Positions 53,955 through 62,217 of a DNA stretch of 64,000 nt are shown one piece after another. The notes below the pieces were generated by a model, which searched no databases, had not been told where the DNA came from, and saw only the letters and a program-made list of their open reading frames with translations. The position numbers were made by a program, and so were the translations under genes. Origin of the DNA: Bacillus_BU sp051233475 (GTDB lineage Bacteria > Bacillota > Bacilli > Bacillales > Cytobacillaceae); contig NZ_JBKFGH010000020.1 of the NCBI RefSeq assembly GCF_051233475.1, forward strand, positions 62,001 through 126,000, given 5' to 3'. How positions within the stretch are numbered: position 1 is the first letter of the stretch; each line of letters begins with the position of its first letter.

Positions 53955-54806
53955 TTATTGCTTAGATTTTCGAAATCCTGCTGCTTGAGCATCTTCTTCT
54001 GAACAGAACCAAACAATATTATCCTTTGTACTTTCATAATATCTACCACCGGGAACGTGGTAAATCTTGCTATTGGCGTTTCCTTTTATTTTCCCTTTGC
54101 AGGCAAGGTTTGTTTCAATGTCATCACTGGGATCATTGATATAAGAACCGCCTGAATTTGTAGCGGGGACCGGTTGTTCTTGTGGTGTGCCATCAGAATT
54201 GTAGCCATCCTCTTTTGCATAATCCTCAATACTCCAAATACCAACCCCGTCAGCTTTCGCTTTCTCCTGAACCTCAAGGAATTGGTCCACATACTTCGTA
54301 TTCGGTGGAAAAATGGCAACCCGGGCTAATCCTTCTTCAATTAATCTTTCATTAAATAGCGTAGTACCAATCCAAACATACGCCAGCAATCTACCATATT
54401 TGTCTCTTTGCTCAATATCCAATTCAAGAGTTACGTCTTTTCCGGTTAATTCCTTTTTCGTGTAAGAGGATGCTTCCGGACCAAAGGGCTGTACTCCAAG
54501 GCGTGGGTGCTTTGTTTCGGGCGTATCGACTAATATTAGCCGAATCGTTTCACTCATGCCATTAGCCAGTTGAACCTTTATCGTATCTCCATCTACAACG
54601 GACAGAACTTTCGCTTGATAACCTTGAGGAGGACTCTCAGCGTTTTGCTGCTTTTCTTGCTCAGTTAAGGTGTTATCTACCTGATTCTCAGTTGGTAAAG
54701 CTTTCTCTTTCTCATCTTTAGATAAAGATGTCTCAGAGGAAGTACAGGCAGTCAACAATCCGACAGCCAAAGTGATAATCGACATAAATGCAACTATTTT
54801 TTTCAT
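53955..54806 (-). CDS. Secreted thermonuclease-like lipoprotein with sunset domain
   Basis: A 283-residue exported nuclease. The signal peptide ends in LLTAC, a lipobox. The staphylococcal-nuclease domain (about residues 65-190) keeps VVDGDTIKVQL, RLILVDTPETKHP, and DKYGRLLAYVWIG, including the catalytic Arg/Glu-type residues. The C-terminal part, IYHVPGGRYYEST then WFCSEEDAQAAGFRKSKQ, matches the small zinc-like sunset domain seen on other Bacillus surface nucleases. Alone on its strand, convergent with the purine block. Confidence 0.85.
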   Translation of the reverse strand: MKKIVAFMSIITLAVGLLTACTSSETSLSKDEKEKALPTENQVDNTLTEQEKQQNAESPPQGYQAKVLSVVDGDTIKVQLANGMSETIRLILVDTPETKHPRLGVQPFGPEASSYTKKELTGKDVTLELDIEQRDKYGRLLAYVWIGTTLFNERLIEEGLARVAIFPPNTKYVDQFLEVQEKAKADGVGIWSIEDYAKEDGYNSDGTPQEQPVPATNSGGSYINDPSDDIETNLACKGKIKGNANSKIYHVPGGRYYESTKDNIVWFCSEEDAQAAGFRKSKQ

Positions 54807-54965
54807 TTTTAATTCCGCCTTTTACGTTCAAAAAGTCTTTGTTAATAGTAGCACAACTCTTTAAACTGTAAAATAGGAAAAAAATTCGGAACATTTGGTA
54901 TAATGAAATGAAAATAATTTTGTTATCATATTTAACGTGATTTATAAGGAAAGGTTTGATTTGTT

Positions 54966-56780
54966 GTGAGTATTAATCGAAATGACGCTTGTCCTTGCGG
55001 AAGCGGGAAGAAATACAAGAAATGCTGTTTAAATACTAAAAAGGTCATTCAAATACAAGAAGTAAAGCAAGAACGATTTTTTCAACAGAAAAAAATGTTA
55101 GTAGAAAAAATCAGAAGATTTTTAGATGATCGAGTGGCCGTCAACTATCCCCCGTTAAGAAACGAATTTATTCAAAGGTCGGGAAATATGATCCCGGCAA
55201 ACGTTCAAGATGGATTTTTCCAGTTTTGGTTATATTTTTGTTACACATACAAAAATGGTCTTCGTGGGATTGAATGGTTTTATCAAGATCATGGATGTAA
55301 ATTAACCACTGAAGAAAGGGAAATGGTAAAGATCTGGACAAGCCTAACGCTTAAATTAGTAGAAGCGGTGGATCAACAGGAAGATATGATTATCTTTGAA
55401 GATGTACTGACAAGAGAGAAATTTAATGTTTTTAATATAAGAGAAAATATCCCAACATTTATTCCGTGGTACGGGACGTTTGCACTGCTGGAAAATTTCG
55501 AGGAGAAAGATTATTTCAATGGGATAAGCATATTTAAAGGCCCAACGAATGTTGGACATGCCGCAAAGAAAGTACTGGAACTTATGAGTGCTGAAGAGAA
55601 AAGCCGTGAGCAGATTCTATTTACCTATTATCCTGAAATTTTAAGCGCTATGCTGAAAGAAGATTATGGTCAATTAGACGAAGGACAAACTCAACCCATA
55701 CATCAGCATATTATCGAATATAGAATTCTAAATGAGGCTTTACTGGATAGATTCGTCGAAGAACATAAAGAGTTTATTGTTGATAAGCGGGACGGGAAAC
55801 GAAAGACCTTTTCCTATGCGGGAAATTGGAAGGAATATCAAGATAGTGAATTACAGGAGCCGGTCCTTATCGCAGAAGTGTTTGCTACGATATCGATCGA
55901 GAAAAATAGGCTTATCTGTACGGGGTTTGATGAACAGAAAACAGAAGAGCTTAAATCCATTTTAAAAATGGCCGTATTAGCCTTGCAGTTTGTTTCGGAT
56001 ACAACGAAAACGTTTGAGATCCCAATCAATGCAGCGATAAAAAATTATTTTGTTCAAATGAGTAAAACAACACCACACTATTTTTCTTTTTATGCTCAGA
56101 CGGATTTACTAGAGGAAATCCGGATTCCGATCCCTAAATTTGATCATATGTCGATACGCGAGTTAATAGAGGCAAACCAAAAGGACTTAGCAGAGACTTG
56201 GCTCAAACAAGTGGAACATAATCTGTATCAACAAGTTCTCCAGCAAAATACCAGTGTAGAGGTTACGGCAGATGTAAATACAGTACGGAAATTACTCGAC
56301 CTTCCATTATCACCGTTTGTTACAGGCGGAGCACAACGTCAAACGGCTTTAGTGTCGATTAAAAATCCTTTTGACACTGTTCTGGTAGAAAAAGAGGATA
56401 TTCCATTTTATGAGGAATTAGGGTTCTCCCCAAATACGATTGATAATTTTTATGCAAATGATTTTGTTGCCTTCTATAAAGAAAAAACAATTGGCAAGGG
56501 GGAAGGAACCAAAAGGAAATATCGAAACAGTTTATTTGAAATAAGAATGGAACTTGAAACTCTTACTCCAAAAAGCTGGCATGAATGTGATGATGCGTTT
56601 TGGGGGAATTTGATTGTAAAATTAACGGATGAAGGCGTAAGTAAATCATTTATGAAGGACTTCTTTAGTACGATTAAGGCGCTGTCTAAATGGGTTGATC
56701 AAAAAATAAACACAGCGATCGCTCATTCAGTTTTACATGGAATTCAAGAAGCAGAGGATAGAATTTTACAAAAAGCTTAA
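54966..56780 (+). CDS. SEC-C motif protein, unknown function
   Basis: A 604-residue protein. Residues 6-22 are the SEC-C zinc motif (ACPCGSGKKYKKCC), known from SecA and many stress proteins. The rest is alpha-helical and not recognised; repeats such as VEKEDIPFYEELGF and NTIDNFYANDFVAFYKEK appear near the C-terminus. GTG at 54966 is the start, with AGGAAAGG upstream. Function unknown; the long C-terminal domain may bind nucleic acid or partner protein, a guess only. Confidence 0.7.
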   Translation: MSINRNDACPCGSGKKYKKCCLNTKKVIQIQEVKQERFFQQKKMLVEKIRRFLDDRVAVNYPPLRNEFIQRSGNMIPANVQDGFFQFWLYFCYTYKNGLRGIEWFYQDHGCKLTTEEREMVKIWTSLTLKLVEAVDQQEDMIIFEDVLTREKFNVFNIRENIPTFIPWYGTFALLENFEEKDYFNGISIFKGPTNVGHAAKKVLELMSAEEKSREQILFTYYPEILSAMLKEDYGQLDEGQTQPIHQHIIEYRILNEALLDRFVEEHKEFIVDKRDGKRKTFSYAGNWKEYQDSELQEPVLIAEVFATISIEKNRLICTGFDEQKTEELKSILKMAVLALQFVSDTTKTFEIPINAAIKNYFVQMSKTTPHYFSFYAQTDLLEEIRIPIPKFDHMSIRELIEANQKDLAETWLKQVEHNLYQQVLQQNTSVEVTADVNTVRKLLDLPLSPFVTGGAQRQTALVSIKNPFDTVLVEKEDIPFYEELGFSPNTIDNFYANDFVAFYKEKTIGKGEGTKRKYRNSLFEIRMELETLTPKSWHECDDAFWGNLIVKLTDEGVSKSFMKDFFSTIKALSKWVDQKINTAIAHSVLHGIQEAEDRILQKA

Positions 56781-56787
56781 CACGAAA

Positions 56788-56832
56788 AAAAGGTCAGTTA
56801 ACAACACTAGAAGTGGTTGACTGACCTTTTGT
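56788..56832. terminator. Strong bidirectional terminator
   Basis: A 15-bp stem AAAAGGTCAGTTAAC/GTTGACTGACCTTTT with a T-G pair, between convergent genes. Confidence 0.85.
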
Positions 56833-57945
56833 TTATTTTACTATATTTGTCGTTAATGTTGTGAAGTCGACCTCGGGATAATAGCGATCCTTTACGAGAA
56901 TATTAGGTCCTAAGCAGGTAACCTCCGGACAATGACAAGTCAGCTGTTTCGCAAGTGGAGTATGCAGCCAGTTCTCGTAGGCAAGTTGCAAACTAGTCTC
57001 TTTAATATTACCTAATGGTGGTATTTCCCCAAAGTCCGTTACAATCACATCTCCACTAAAAATATTAACATTAAGACGAGAGCGGCCGTCCGGGTCATTC
57101 CGAACCGTTACATTTTGACTTTCATAAAGCCGCTTTAATAACCGTAAATCCTCCTCATTTGAACTGCAAGGATAAAATGGTAATGTTCCAAACAACATCC
57201 ACACATTTTGATCACGTATGTCCAGCAGGTGGTGGATTGCTTTTCTAATTTCATCTATTGTCAGGTATTCTAAATTATTGGCAAAGTCACTTGGGTACAT
57301 CGGGTGTATTTCATGACGCTGACACTGCATTTCATCAACAATTTGGCGATGGATTTTTTCTAAAAACGGCAATGTTCGTCTATTAAGCATCGTTTCGGCT
57401 GAAACGGTGACACCTGCTTTTACAAGGGCACGGCTGTTGTCTATCATTCTCTCAAAATATTTTACTCGTTGTTGATAGGAAGGCTTTTGTTCCATTCTTG
57501 CAAAGCCTGCTTGAGCGAAATCCTCCTCGGTTCCCCAGTTATGAGAAATATGTAGAACATCTAAATAAGGAGTAATAAGCTCATACCGCTCCAAGTCCAA
57601 GGTTAAATTTGAGTTAATTTGTGTTCTGACTCCACGTTCATGAGCGTACTTTAGCAGTGGTACAACATAATGTTTTAACGATGAAAGCGAAAGCATCGGT
57701 TCTCCTCCGGTAATACTTATCGCTCGGAGTGTAGGGATTTCTTCTAATCTTTTTAAAAGTAGATCAATTGGCAGGGCAATCGGGTCTTTTGTTTGCAATG
57801 TATAGCCAACAGCACAATGCTCACAGCGCATGTTGCAAAGATTAGTAGTTGTAAACTCTACATTGGTTAATGCTAGCTTTCCATATTCAGTTACATCCAA
57901 GTATGCTTCCCACGGGTCGTACAATGGGCTGATCGGTTTTAGCAT
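56833..57945 (-). CDS. yfkAB: Radical SAM protein, YfkAB family
   Basis: A 370-residue radical SAM enzyme. The [4Fe-4S] site is CNMRCEHC (CxxxCxxC), and SITGGEPMLS is the SAM-binding GGE motif. The C-terminus carries CHCPEVTC, the CxCxxxxC motif that defines the family. Homologues in B. subtilis are encoded as one yfkAB product. The reaction is unknown. ATG start; monocistronic between terminators. Confidence 0.88.
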   Translation of the reverse strand: MLKPISPLYDPWEAYLDVTEYGKLALTNVEFTTTNLCNMRCEHCAVGYTLQTKDPIALPIDLLLKRLEEIPTLRAISITGGEPMLSLSSLKHYVVPLLKYAHERGVRTQINSNLTLDLERYELITPYLDVLHISHNWGTEEDFAQAGFARMEQKPSYQQRVKYFERMIDNSRALVKAGVTVSAETMLNRRTLPFLEKIHRQIVDEMQCQRHEIHPMYPSDFANNLEYLTIDEIRKAIHHLLDIRDQNVWMLFGTLPFYPCSSNEEDLRLLKRLYESQNVTVRNDPDGRSRLNVNIFSGDVIVTDFGEIPPLGNIKETSLQLAYENWLHTPLAKQLTCHCPEVTCLGPNILVKDRYYPEVDFTTLTTNIVK

Positions 57946-58111
57946 GGTTATTCGTTACTCCTTAATCTTCGAAATGAAAACAAACTATATTATAGACCAT
58001 AATAATTGATGATTGGTAGGGTTTATTAGAATTTTATTAATTTTCTAGAAAGAGAACTTATTGTAGTTTATGATGGTTAATTTTAAATATGAAGACAAAC
58101 TGGGGGCTTAT

Positions 58112-58201
58112 ATGAGCATAAGTCCATTAATCGTGAATAAAATGAAGATGATACAAATGATTGGAGAATATCAGCAAGAAAGGCAATACGATACGTCTTA
58201 A
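58112..58201 (+). CDS. Small 29-residue ORF upstream of the carboxylase
   Basis: An ATG frame, MSISPLIVNKMKMIQMIGEY then a polar tail, with a GGGGG purine run about seven bases upstream. Its stop is 12 bp before the carboxyltransferase start and overlaps that gene's ribosome site. It may be a small companion peptide or leader, or a chance ORF. No family is recognised. Confidence 0.35.
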   Translation: MSISPLIVNKMKMIQMIGEYQQERQYDTS

Positions 58202-58213
58202 GGAGGAAGTATC

Positions 58214-59743
58214 ATGTCTTTTGAAGAAGACTATAACGAGCGGGTTGAGCAAATAAAAAAAGGTGGAGCGTCCAAATATCATCAAAAAATAAAGGCACAG
58301 AGGAAATTGTTTGTCCGCGATCGATTAAACATTCTTTTTGATGATGGAGTAGTTATGGAGGATGCTTTGTTTGCGAATTGTTTAGCTGACGATTTACCTG
58401 GTGACGGTGTTGTTACAGGCTTTGGTAAAATCAATGGACAAACAGTCTGCTTCATGGCCAATGATTCAACGATAAAAGCCGGGTCATGGGGTGCGAGGAC
58501 GGTTGAAAAAATCATCAGAATCCAAGAAAACGCTGAAAAACTAAGGATTCCGATCTTATACTTAATTGATTCGGCTGGAGCCAGAATTACCGATCAGGTT
58601 GAAATGTTTCCTGGACGCCGGGGCGCTGGGCGGATTTTTTATAATCAAGTGAAGCTTTCAGGCATGGTACCCCAAGTATGTATATTGTTTGGACCGTCAG
58701 CGGCAGGCGGAGCCTATATCCCTGCTTTTTGTGATGTTGTGATAATGGTTGAAGGGAATGCCTCGATGTATTTGGGATCACCACGAATGGCCGAAATGGT
58801 CATTGGTGAGAAGGTCACCCTTGAAGAAATGGGTGGAGCCAAAATGCACTGCACGGTTTCCGGGTGTGGTGATATGCTGGTTAAATCGGAACAAGAAGCC
58901 ATCGAGATGGCAAGAAGATATTTAAGTTATTTTCCAGCCAATTTTACGAAGAAGCCTCCCCTTTTTGAGTCAATCGCTCCTAAGCAGTTTGATAAAACTT
59001 TAGCGGAGATTTTACCGGTGAACCATAATTCTCCTTTTGATATGTACCGTTTAATTGAAAGAATAGTAGACGATGCTTCCTTCTTTGAGGTCAAAAAACT
59101 ATTCGCCCCAGAAATTATCACAGGACTGGCTCGAATCGAGGGGAATCCAATTGGGATTGTTGCGAATCAGCCAAAGATTAAGGGTGGTGTCCTTTTCCAT
59201 GATTCCGCAGATAAAGCCGCAAAATTCATCACGCTCTGTGATGCGTTTAATATTCCCCTGCTTTTCTTGGCGGATATTCCAGGCTTTATGATTGGCACCA
59301 AGGTCGAAAGGGCAGGAATCATTCGCCACGGAGCGAAAATGATTGCGGCAATGAGTGAAGCGACTGTTCCGAAAATATCGGTTATTGTACGTAAGGCATA
59401 TGGTGCCGGCTTATATGCGATGGCGGGACCGGCATTTGAACCGGATTGCTGTTTAGCATTACCAAATGCGCAAATTGCTGTAATGGGGCCAGAGGCGGCC
59501 ATTAATGCTGTATATGCGAATAAAATCGCTGAAATTTCTGACGAAGACCGGCAAAGCTTTATCGAGAAAAAAAGAGCTGAATACAAGCAGGATATCGATA
59601 TTTATCGGCTGGCGTCAGAGATGGTGATTGATGGAATTATCCCCGCTGATTCGTTGCGGTCGGAGCTTTCAAAGCGATTTTCTGTTTATATGGAAAAATA
59701 CATGACTTTTTCGGTGCGAAAACACCCGGTTTATCCGGTTTAA
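58214..59743 (+). CDS. Acyl-CoA carboxylase carboxyltransferase (beta) subunit, YqjD-like
   Basis: Biotin-dependent carboxyltransferase of 509 residues, crotonase-like fold in two halves. GGAYIPAFCDVVIMVEG is the first oxyanion region and AGAYAMAGPAFEPD-like GAGLYAMAGPAFEPD the second. It resembles propionyl-/acyl-CoA carboxylase beta chains and B. subtilis YqjD. The biotin carboxylase/carrier subunits are not adjacent. AAGGAGGAAGT site before the ATG. Substrate could be propionyl-, methylcrotonyl- or another acyl-CoA. Confidence 0.85.
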   Translation: MSFEEDYNERVEQIKKGGASKYHQKIKAQRKLFVRDRLNILFDDGVVMEDALFANCLADDLPGDGVVTGFGKINGQTVCFMANDSTIKAGSWGARTVEKIIRIQENAEKLRIPILYLIDSAGARITDQVEMFPGRRGAGRIFYNQVKLSGMVPQVCILFGPSAAGGAYIPAFCDVVIMVEGNASMYLGSPRMAEMVIGEKVTLEEMGGAKMHCTVSGCGDMLVKSEQEAIEMARRYLSYFPANFTKKPPLFESIAPKQFDKTLAEILPVNHNSPFDMYRLIERIVDDASFFEVKKLFAPEIITGLARIEGNPIGIVANQPKIKGGVLFHDSADKAAKFITLCDAFNIPLLFLADIPGFMIGTKVERAGIIRHGAKMIAAMSEATVPKISVIVRKAYGAGLYAMAGPAFEPDCCLALPNAQIAVMGPEAAINAVYANKIAEISDEDRQSFIEKKRAEYKQDIDIYRLASEMVIDGIIPADSLRSELSKRFSVYMEKYMTFSVRKHPVYPV

Positions 59744-59816
59744 ATGATGATAGAATAGGAAGGGGAAGTTTAAGGAGTGCTCGATATTGGGAGACTATAT
59801 AAAACATGTAAGCGGT

Positions 59817-59857
59817 AAGACTGTCGCGGTGCACTTTTCTGCTGACAGTCTTTTTTT
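59817..59857 (+). terminator. Terminator after the carboxyltransferase
   Basis: Nine-bp arms AAGACTGTC/GACAGTCTT with a GC-closed loop and seven T. Confidence 0.82.
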
Positions 59858-59863
59858 ACTAAT

Positions 59864-59950
59864 GGCTGTGTTATTGTACATTTTTGATTTTTGAACACTC
59901 TGTTGATTGGAGCACCTGGAGAGGAAATCAACAGCCATGTTAACACAGCC
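59864..59950. mobile_element. MITE-like repeat, minimal copy (copy C)
   Basis: An 87-bp element with perfect 10-bp terminal inverted repeats GGCTGTGTTA/TAACACAGCC. It is flanked by a perfect 8-bp direct duplication TTACTAAT at 59856-59863 and 59951-59958. It keeps the ends seen in copies A and B (CTCTGTTGATTGGAG and AAATCAACAGCC) but lacks the whole G+C-rich core. It lies between the carboxylase terminator and mug. Confidence 0.88.
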
Positions 59951-59978
59951 TTACTAATAAAAAAGGGGGAGGGTTTGT

Positions 59979-60488
59979 ATGCTGAAACCAATTGAGGATC
60001 ATATTAAAGAGGATCTTGCCGTTTTATTTGTTGGCTTTAATCCAAGCATCCGCTCAAGTGAAACGGGTCATCATTTTGCCAATCCCAATAACCGCTTTTG
60101 GACGATCTTGCATAAAGCTGGTATTACGCCAAAAAAATTCACAACCGAAGAGGATAGGTTATTGCTGGATTACGGGTTTGGTTTTACCAATATTGTACAA
60201 CGTCCAACAAAAGCTGCTCAGGAAATTTCAAAAGAAGAGTATAAACTGGGTCAGAAAGAGTTAAAAAGAAAAATAACTCGATACAAACCGAGGATCGTTT
60301 GCTTTGTTGGGAAAGGGGTGTACCAGGAGTATAGTGGAAAAAAAGATGTTCCATGGGGAGTGCAACCAGAGTCAGTTGTTGAGGGAACATTAGATTTCGT
60401 CGCTCCTTCTTCAAGTGGATTGGTACGTATGAAAATAGAGGACATTATCCGCATTTATGCTGAACTGCCGAACTTGATAAAACATTAA
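59979..60488 (+). CDS. mug: G/U mismatch-specific DNA glycosylase Mug
   Basis: Base-excision repair enzyme of 169 residues that removes uracil and related bases from mismatches. GFNPSIRSSETGHHFANPNNRFW is the active site with the catalytic Asn, and GKGVYQEYSG and VAPSSSGLVRM complete the fold. ATG at 59979 with AAAGGGGGAGGG. Followed by the ppiB regulatory region. Confidence 0.88.
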   Translation: MLKPIEDHIKEDLAVLFVGFNPSIRSSETGHHFANPNNRFWTILHKAGITPKKFTTEEDRLLLDYGFGFTNIVQRPTKAAQEISKEEYKLGQKELKRKITRYKPRIVCFVGKGVYQEYSGKKDVPWGVQPESVVEGTLDFVAPSSSGLVRMKIEDIIRIYAELPNLIKH

Positions 60489-60496
60489 TGTGCTAT

Positions 60497-60528
60497 ATTT
60501 TGTCTTAAAGACAAAATAATGGTATGAT
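60497..60528 (+). promoter_or_regulatory. ppiB promoter overlapped by a perfect dyad
   Basis: ATTTTGTCTT-A-AAGACAAAAT (60497-60517) is a perfect 10-bp dyad with a single central base, covering the -35 TTGTCT (60500-60505). TATGAT at 60523-60528 is the -10 with 17-bp spacing. A one-base centre cannot form a useful RNA hairpin, so an operator is more likely. Confidence 0.55.
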
Positions 60529-60559
60529 AAACGTGATTTTACATAAGGAGATGTTACCA

Positions 60560-61000
60560 ATGGCAAAAAAAGGATACATAGTAATGGAAAATGGCGAGAA
60601 AATTGAACTTGAATTTTACCCAAATGAAGCACCAAATACAGTAGCGAACTTTGAGAAATTGGCTAATGATGGTTTTTATGATGGCGTTATCTTTCACCGC
60701 GTAATCCCAGGCTTTGTAAGTCAAGGAGGAGATCCTACAGGAACAGGTATGGGTGGACCTGGCTATCAAATTAAATGTGAAACTGTTGGAAATCCGCATA
60801 AGCACGAAGTGGGCAGCCTTTCAATGGCACATGCAGGACGCGATACAGGTGGAAGCCAATTCTTTATCGTCCACGAACCACAACCACATTTAAATGGTGT
60901 TCATACTGTGTTTGGAAAAGTGACAAGCGGTATGGAAACAGTTTTAAACATGAAGAATGGCGATAAAATGACAGAAGTAAGAGTATTTGATGCAGAATAA
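60560..61000 (+). CDS. ppiB: Cyclophilin-type peptidyl-prolyl isomerase
   Basis: Cytoplasmic cyclophilin of 146 residues that speeds proline isomerisation. FHRVIPGFVSQGGDPTGTG holds the catalytic Arg and the QGGD motif; SLSMAHAGRDTGGSQFFI and LNGVHTVFGKV are conserved. ATG at 60560 follows AAGGAGATG; an upstream in-frame ATG at 60524 overlaps the promoter region and is unlikely. Monocistronic with a terminator. Confidence 0.92.
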   Translation: MAKKGYIVMENGEKIELEFYPNEAPNTVANFEKLANDGFYDGVIFHRVIPGFVSQGGDPTGTGMGGPGYQIKCETVGNPHKHEVGSLSMAHAGRDTGGSQFFIVHEPQPHLNGVHTVFGKVTSGMETVLNMKNGDKMTEVRVFDAE

Positions 61001-61051
61001 AGAAATGAAAATGTAGCGGATAACGGGTTCCGTTCCTATTACAAACACTAA

Positions 61052-61096
61052 AAATGACTAACAAATTGTATATTAATTTGTTAGTCATTTTTTTGT
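61052..61096 (+). terminator. Terminator after ppiB
   Basis: A perfect 16-bp stem AAATGACTAACAAATT/AATTTGTTAGTCATTT with a 7-nt loop and T-run. Confidence 0.88.
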
Positions 61097-61161
61097 TATA
61101 TCAAATTTTTTCGTGATTATATTTGAAAAAGGATTGCGTGGTTTCGTTTGGTTCAGGTTTG

Positions 61162-61340
61162 CGGACACCAATGCCGCTATTTATGTTAAAAAGGGTCTTT
61201 TTGATAGGTTAACGGACACCAGAGCCTTTATTTGTTAGTTAGGGGGCTTGATTTAGTGTTTTTTTTGAAAATAAGGGATCCTGTGTCCGGTAAATCTAAA
61301 AAATGGGTGATTTCTATCAAAATAAGGTCCTCTGTGTCCG
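61162..61340. repeat. Four-part palindromic repeat, family R3, copy 2
   Basis: CGGACA at 61162 and 61213, TGTCCG at 61284 and 61335, spacings 51, 71 and 51 bp, exactly those of the copy at 26624-26802. Inner arms such as CGGACACCAGAGCCTTTATTTG and CAAAATAAGGTCCTCTGTGTCCG (split here for length) are inverse-related. No coding frame; located between the terminators of ppiB and the cotG-like gene. Confidence 0.85.
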
Positions 61341-61370
61341 GTTAGGACTAAACTGCATTTTGCGTTATTA

Positions 61371-61404
61371 AAAAGCTTGTAGATTTCACTCTCTACAAGC
61401 TTTT
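61371..61404. terminator. Terminator of the cotG-like gene
   Basis: A perfect 13-bp stem AAAAGCTTGTAGA/TCTACAAGCTTTT with an 8-nt loop and T residues on both sides; just downstream of the cotG-like stop codon. Confidence 0.82.
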
Positions 61405-61408
61405 CTAT

Positions 61409-62005
61409 TTATTTTTTGTTTGATAATCTTAACGCCCACATATTTTGGTCTAGCCAATATCTCTTGTGATACTTATAGTGAGTCTGTTGACAGTCTGAAC
61501 TGTTTCGATGCTTACGGCGTTTGTTGCAGGAACTACGGCGTGAACTGCGTTTTTTGGAACGTTTCTTGGATCGTCGAGTGGTACAACGAGAACTTTTTCT
61601 GGAGCTTCGTTTTTTGTTCCGTTTTTTAGAGCGTTTTGAAGAATGACGAGAACTGCACCGGGAGCTTTTCCGAGAGCTGTGCTTGGTGGAACGTTTCGAA
61701 GAACGATGTTTAGAGCGTTTTGAAGAATGACGAGAACTGCACCTTGAGCTTTTTCTGGAGCTTCGTTTTTTGGTCCGTTTGCTGGATCGCCGGCTGGAAC
61801 TGCTAGTAGTTTTTCGAGAGGATGTTTTCTCTTTTATTTGCTGTACAACTAATTCCTCTTCCCCTTCTTGAAGCTCTTCATCTGGAAGTTCATTTTTCCT
61901 TGTTCGTCCCTTTGCGTTTGGGTCTTGGAACATAAAATCTCTTAAGCCTCTTCTATCTGCTCCTTCAGCTGCCCTTAATATCTCATCCCATGAAAAAAAA
62001 CCCAC
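61409..62005 (-). CDS. CotG-like Ser/Arg/Lys-rich spore coat protein
   Basis: A 198-residue low-complexity protein. An acidic N-terminal part (FSWDEILRAAEG to EELQEGEEELVV) precedes a long repeat of about 100 residues built of SSRKSSRCSSRHSSKRSKK-like blocks, very rich in Ser, Arg and Lys with regular cysteines. It is divergent from cotH, exactly as cotG is in B. subtilis, where the CotH kinase phosphorylates CotG serines. The repeat is unlike normal coding DNA in composition. ATG start; name by position and composition. Confidence 0.75.
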   Translation of the reverse strand: MGFFSWDEILRAAEGADRRGLRDFMFQDPNAKGRTRKNELPDEELQEGEEELVVQQIKEKTSSRKTTSSSSRRSSKRTKKRSSRKSSRCSSRHSSKRSKHRSSKRSTKHSSRKSSRCSSRHSSKRSKKRNKKRSSRKSSRCTTRRSKKRSKKRSSRRSSCNKRRKHRNSSDCQQTHYKYHKRYWLDQNMWALRLSNKK

Positions 62006-62217
62006 TAAAGAAACCTCCTTAATTTAATTGCTGTTGAAAAGAAACTAAATTATTGAAAATAAATGCTTAAAATGTCTATCTAGTTCTTTTCCCTTGTATA
62101 AAGTACGCAGAAATAAACAAATTGCCTGAGACAAACGTGTATTTTTTAAAAAAATTGATGAACGCCTTATGTGTCAAATGTCATTGCTCATCATACGTAT
62201 AAATTAAAAAGAAAGGG

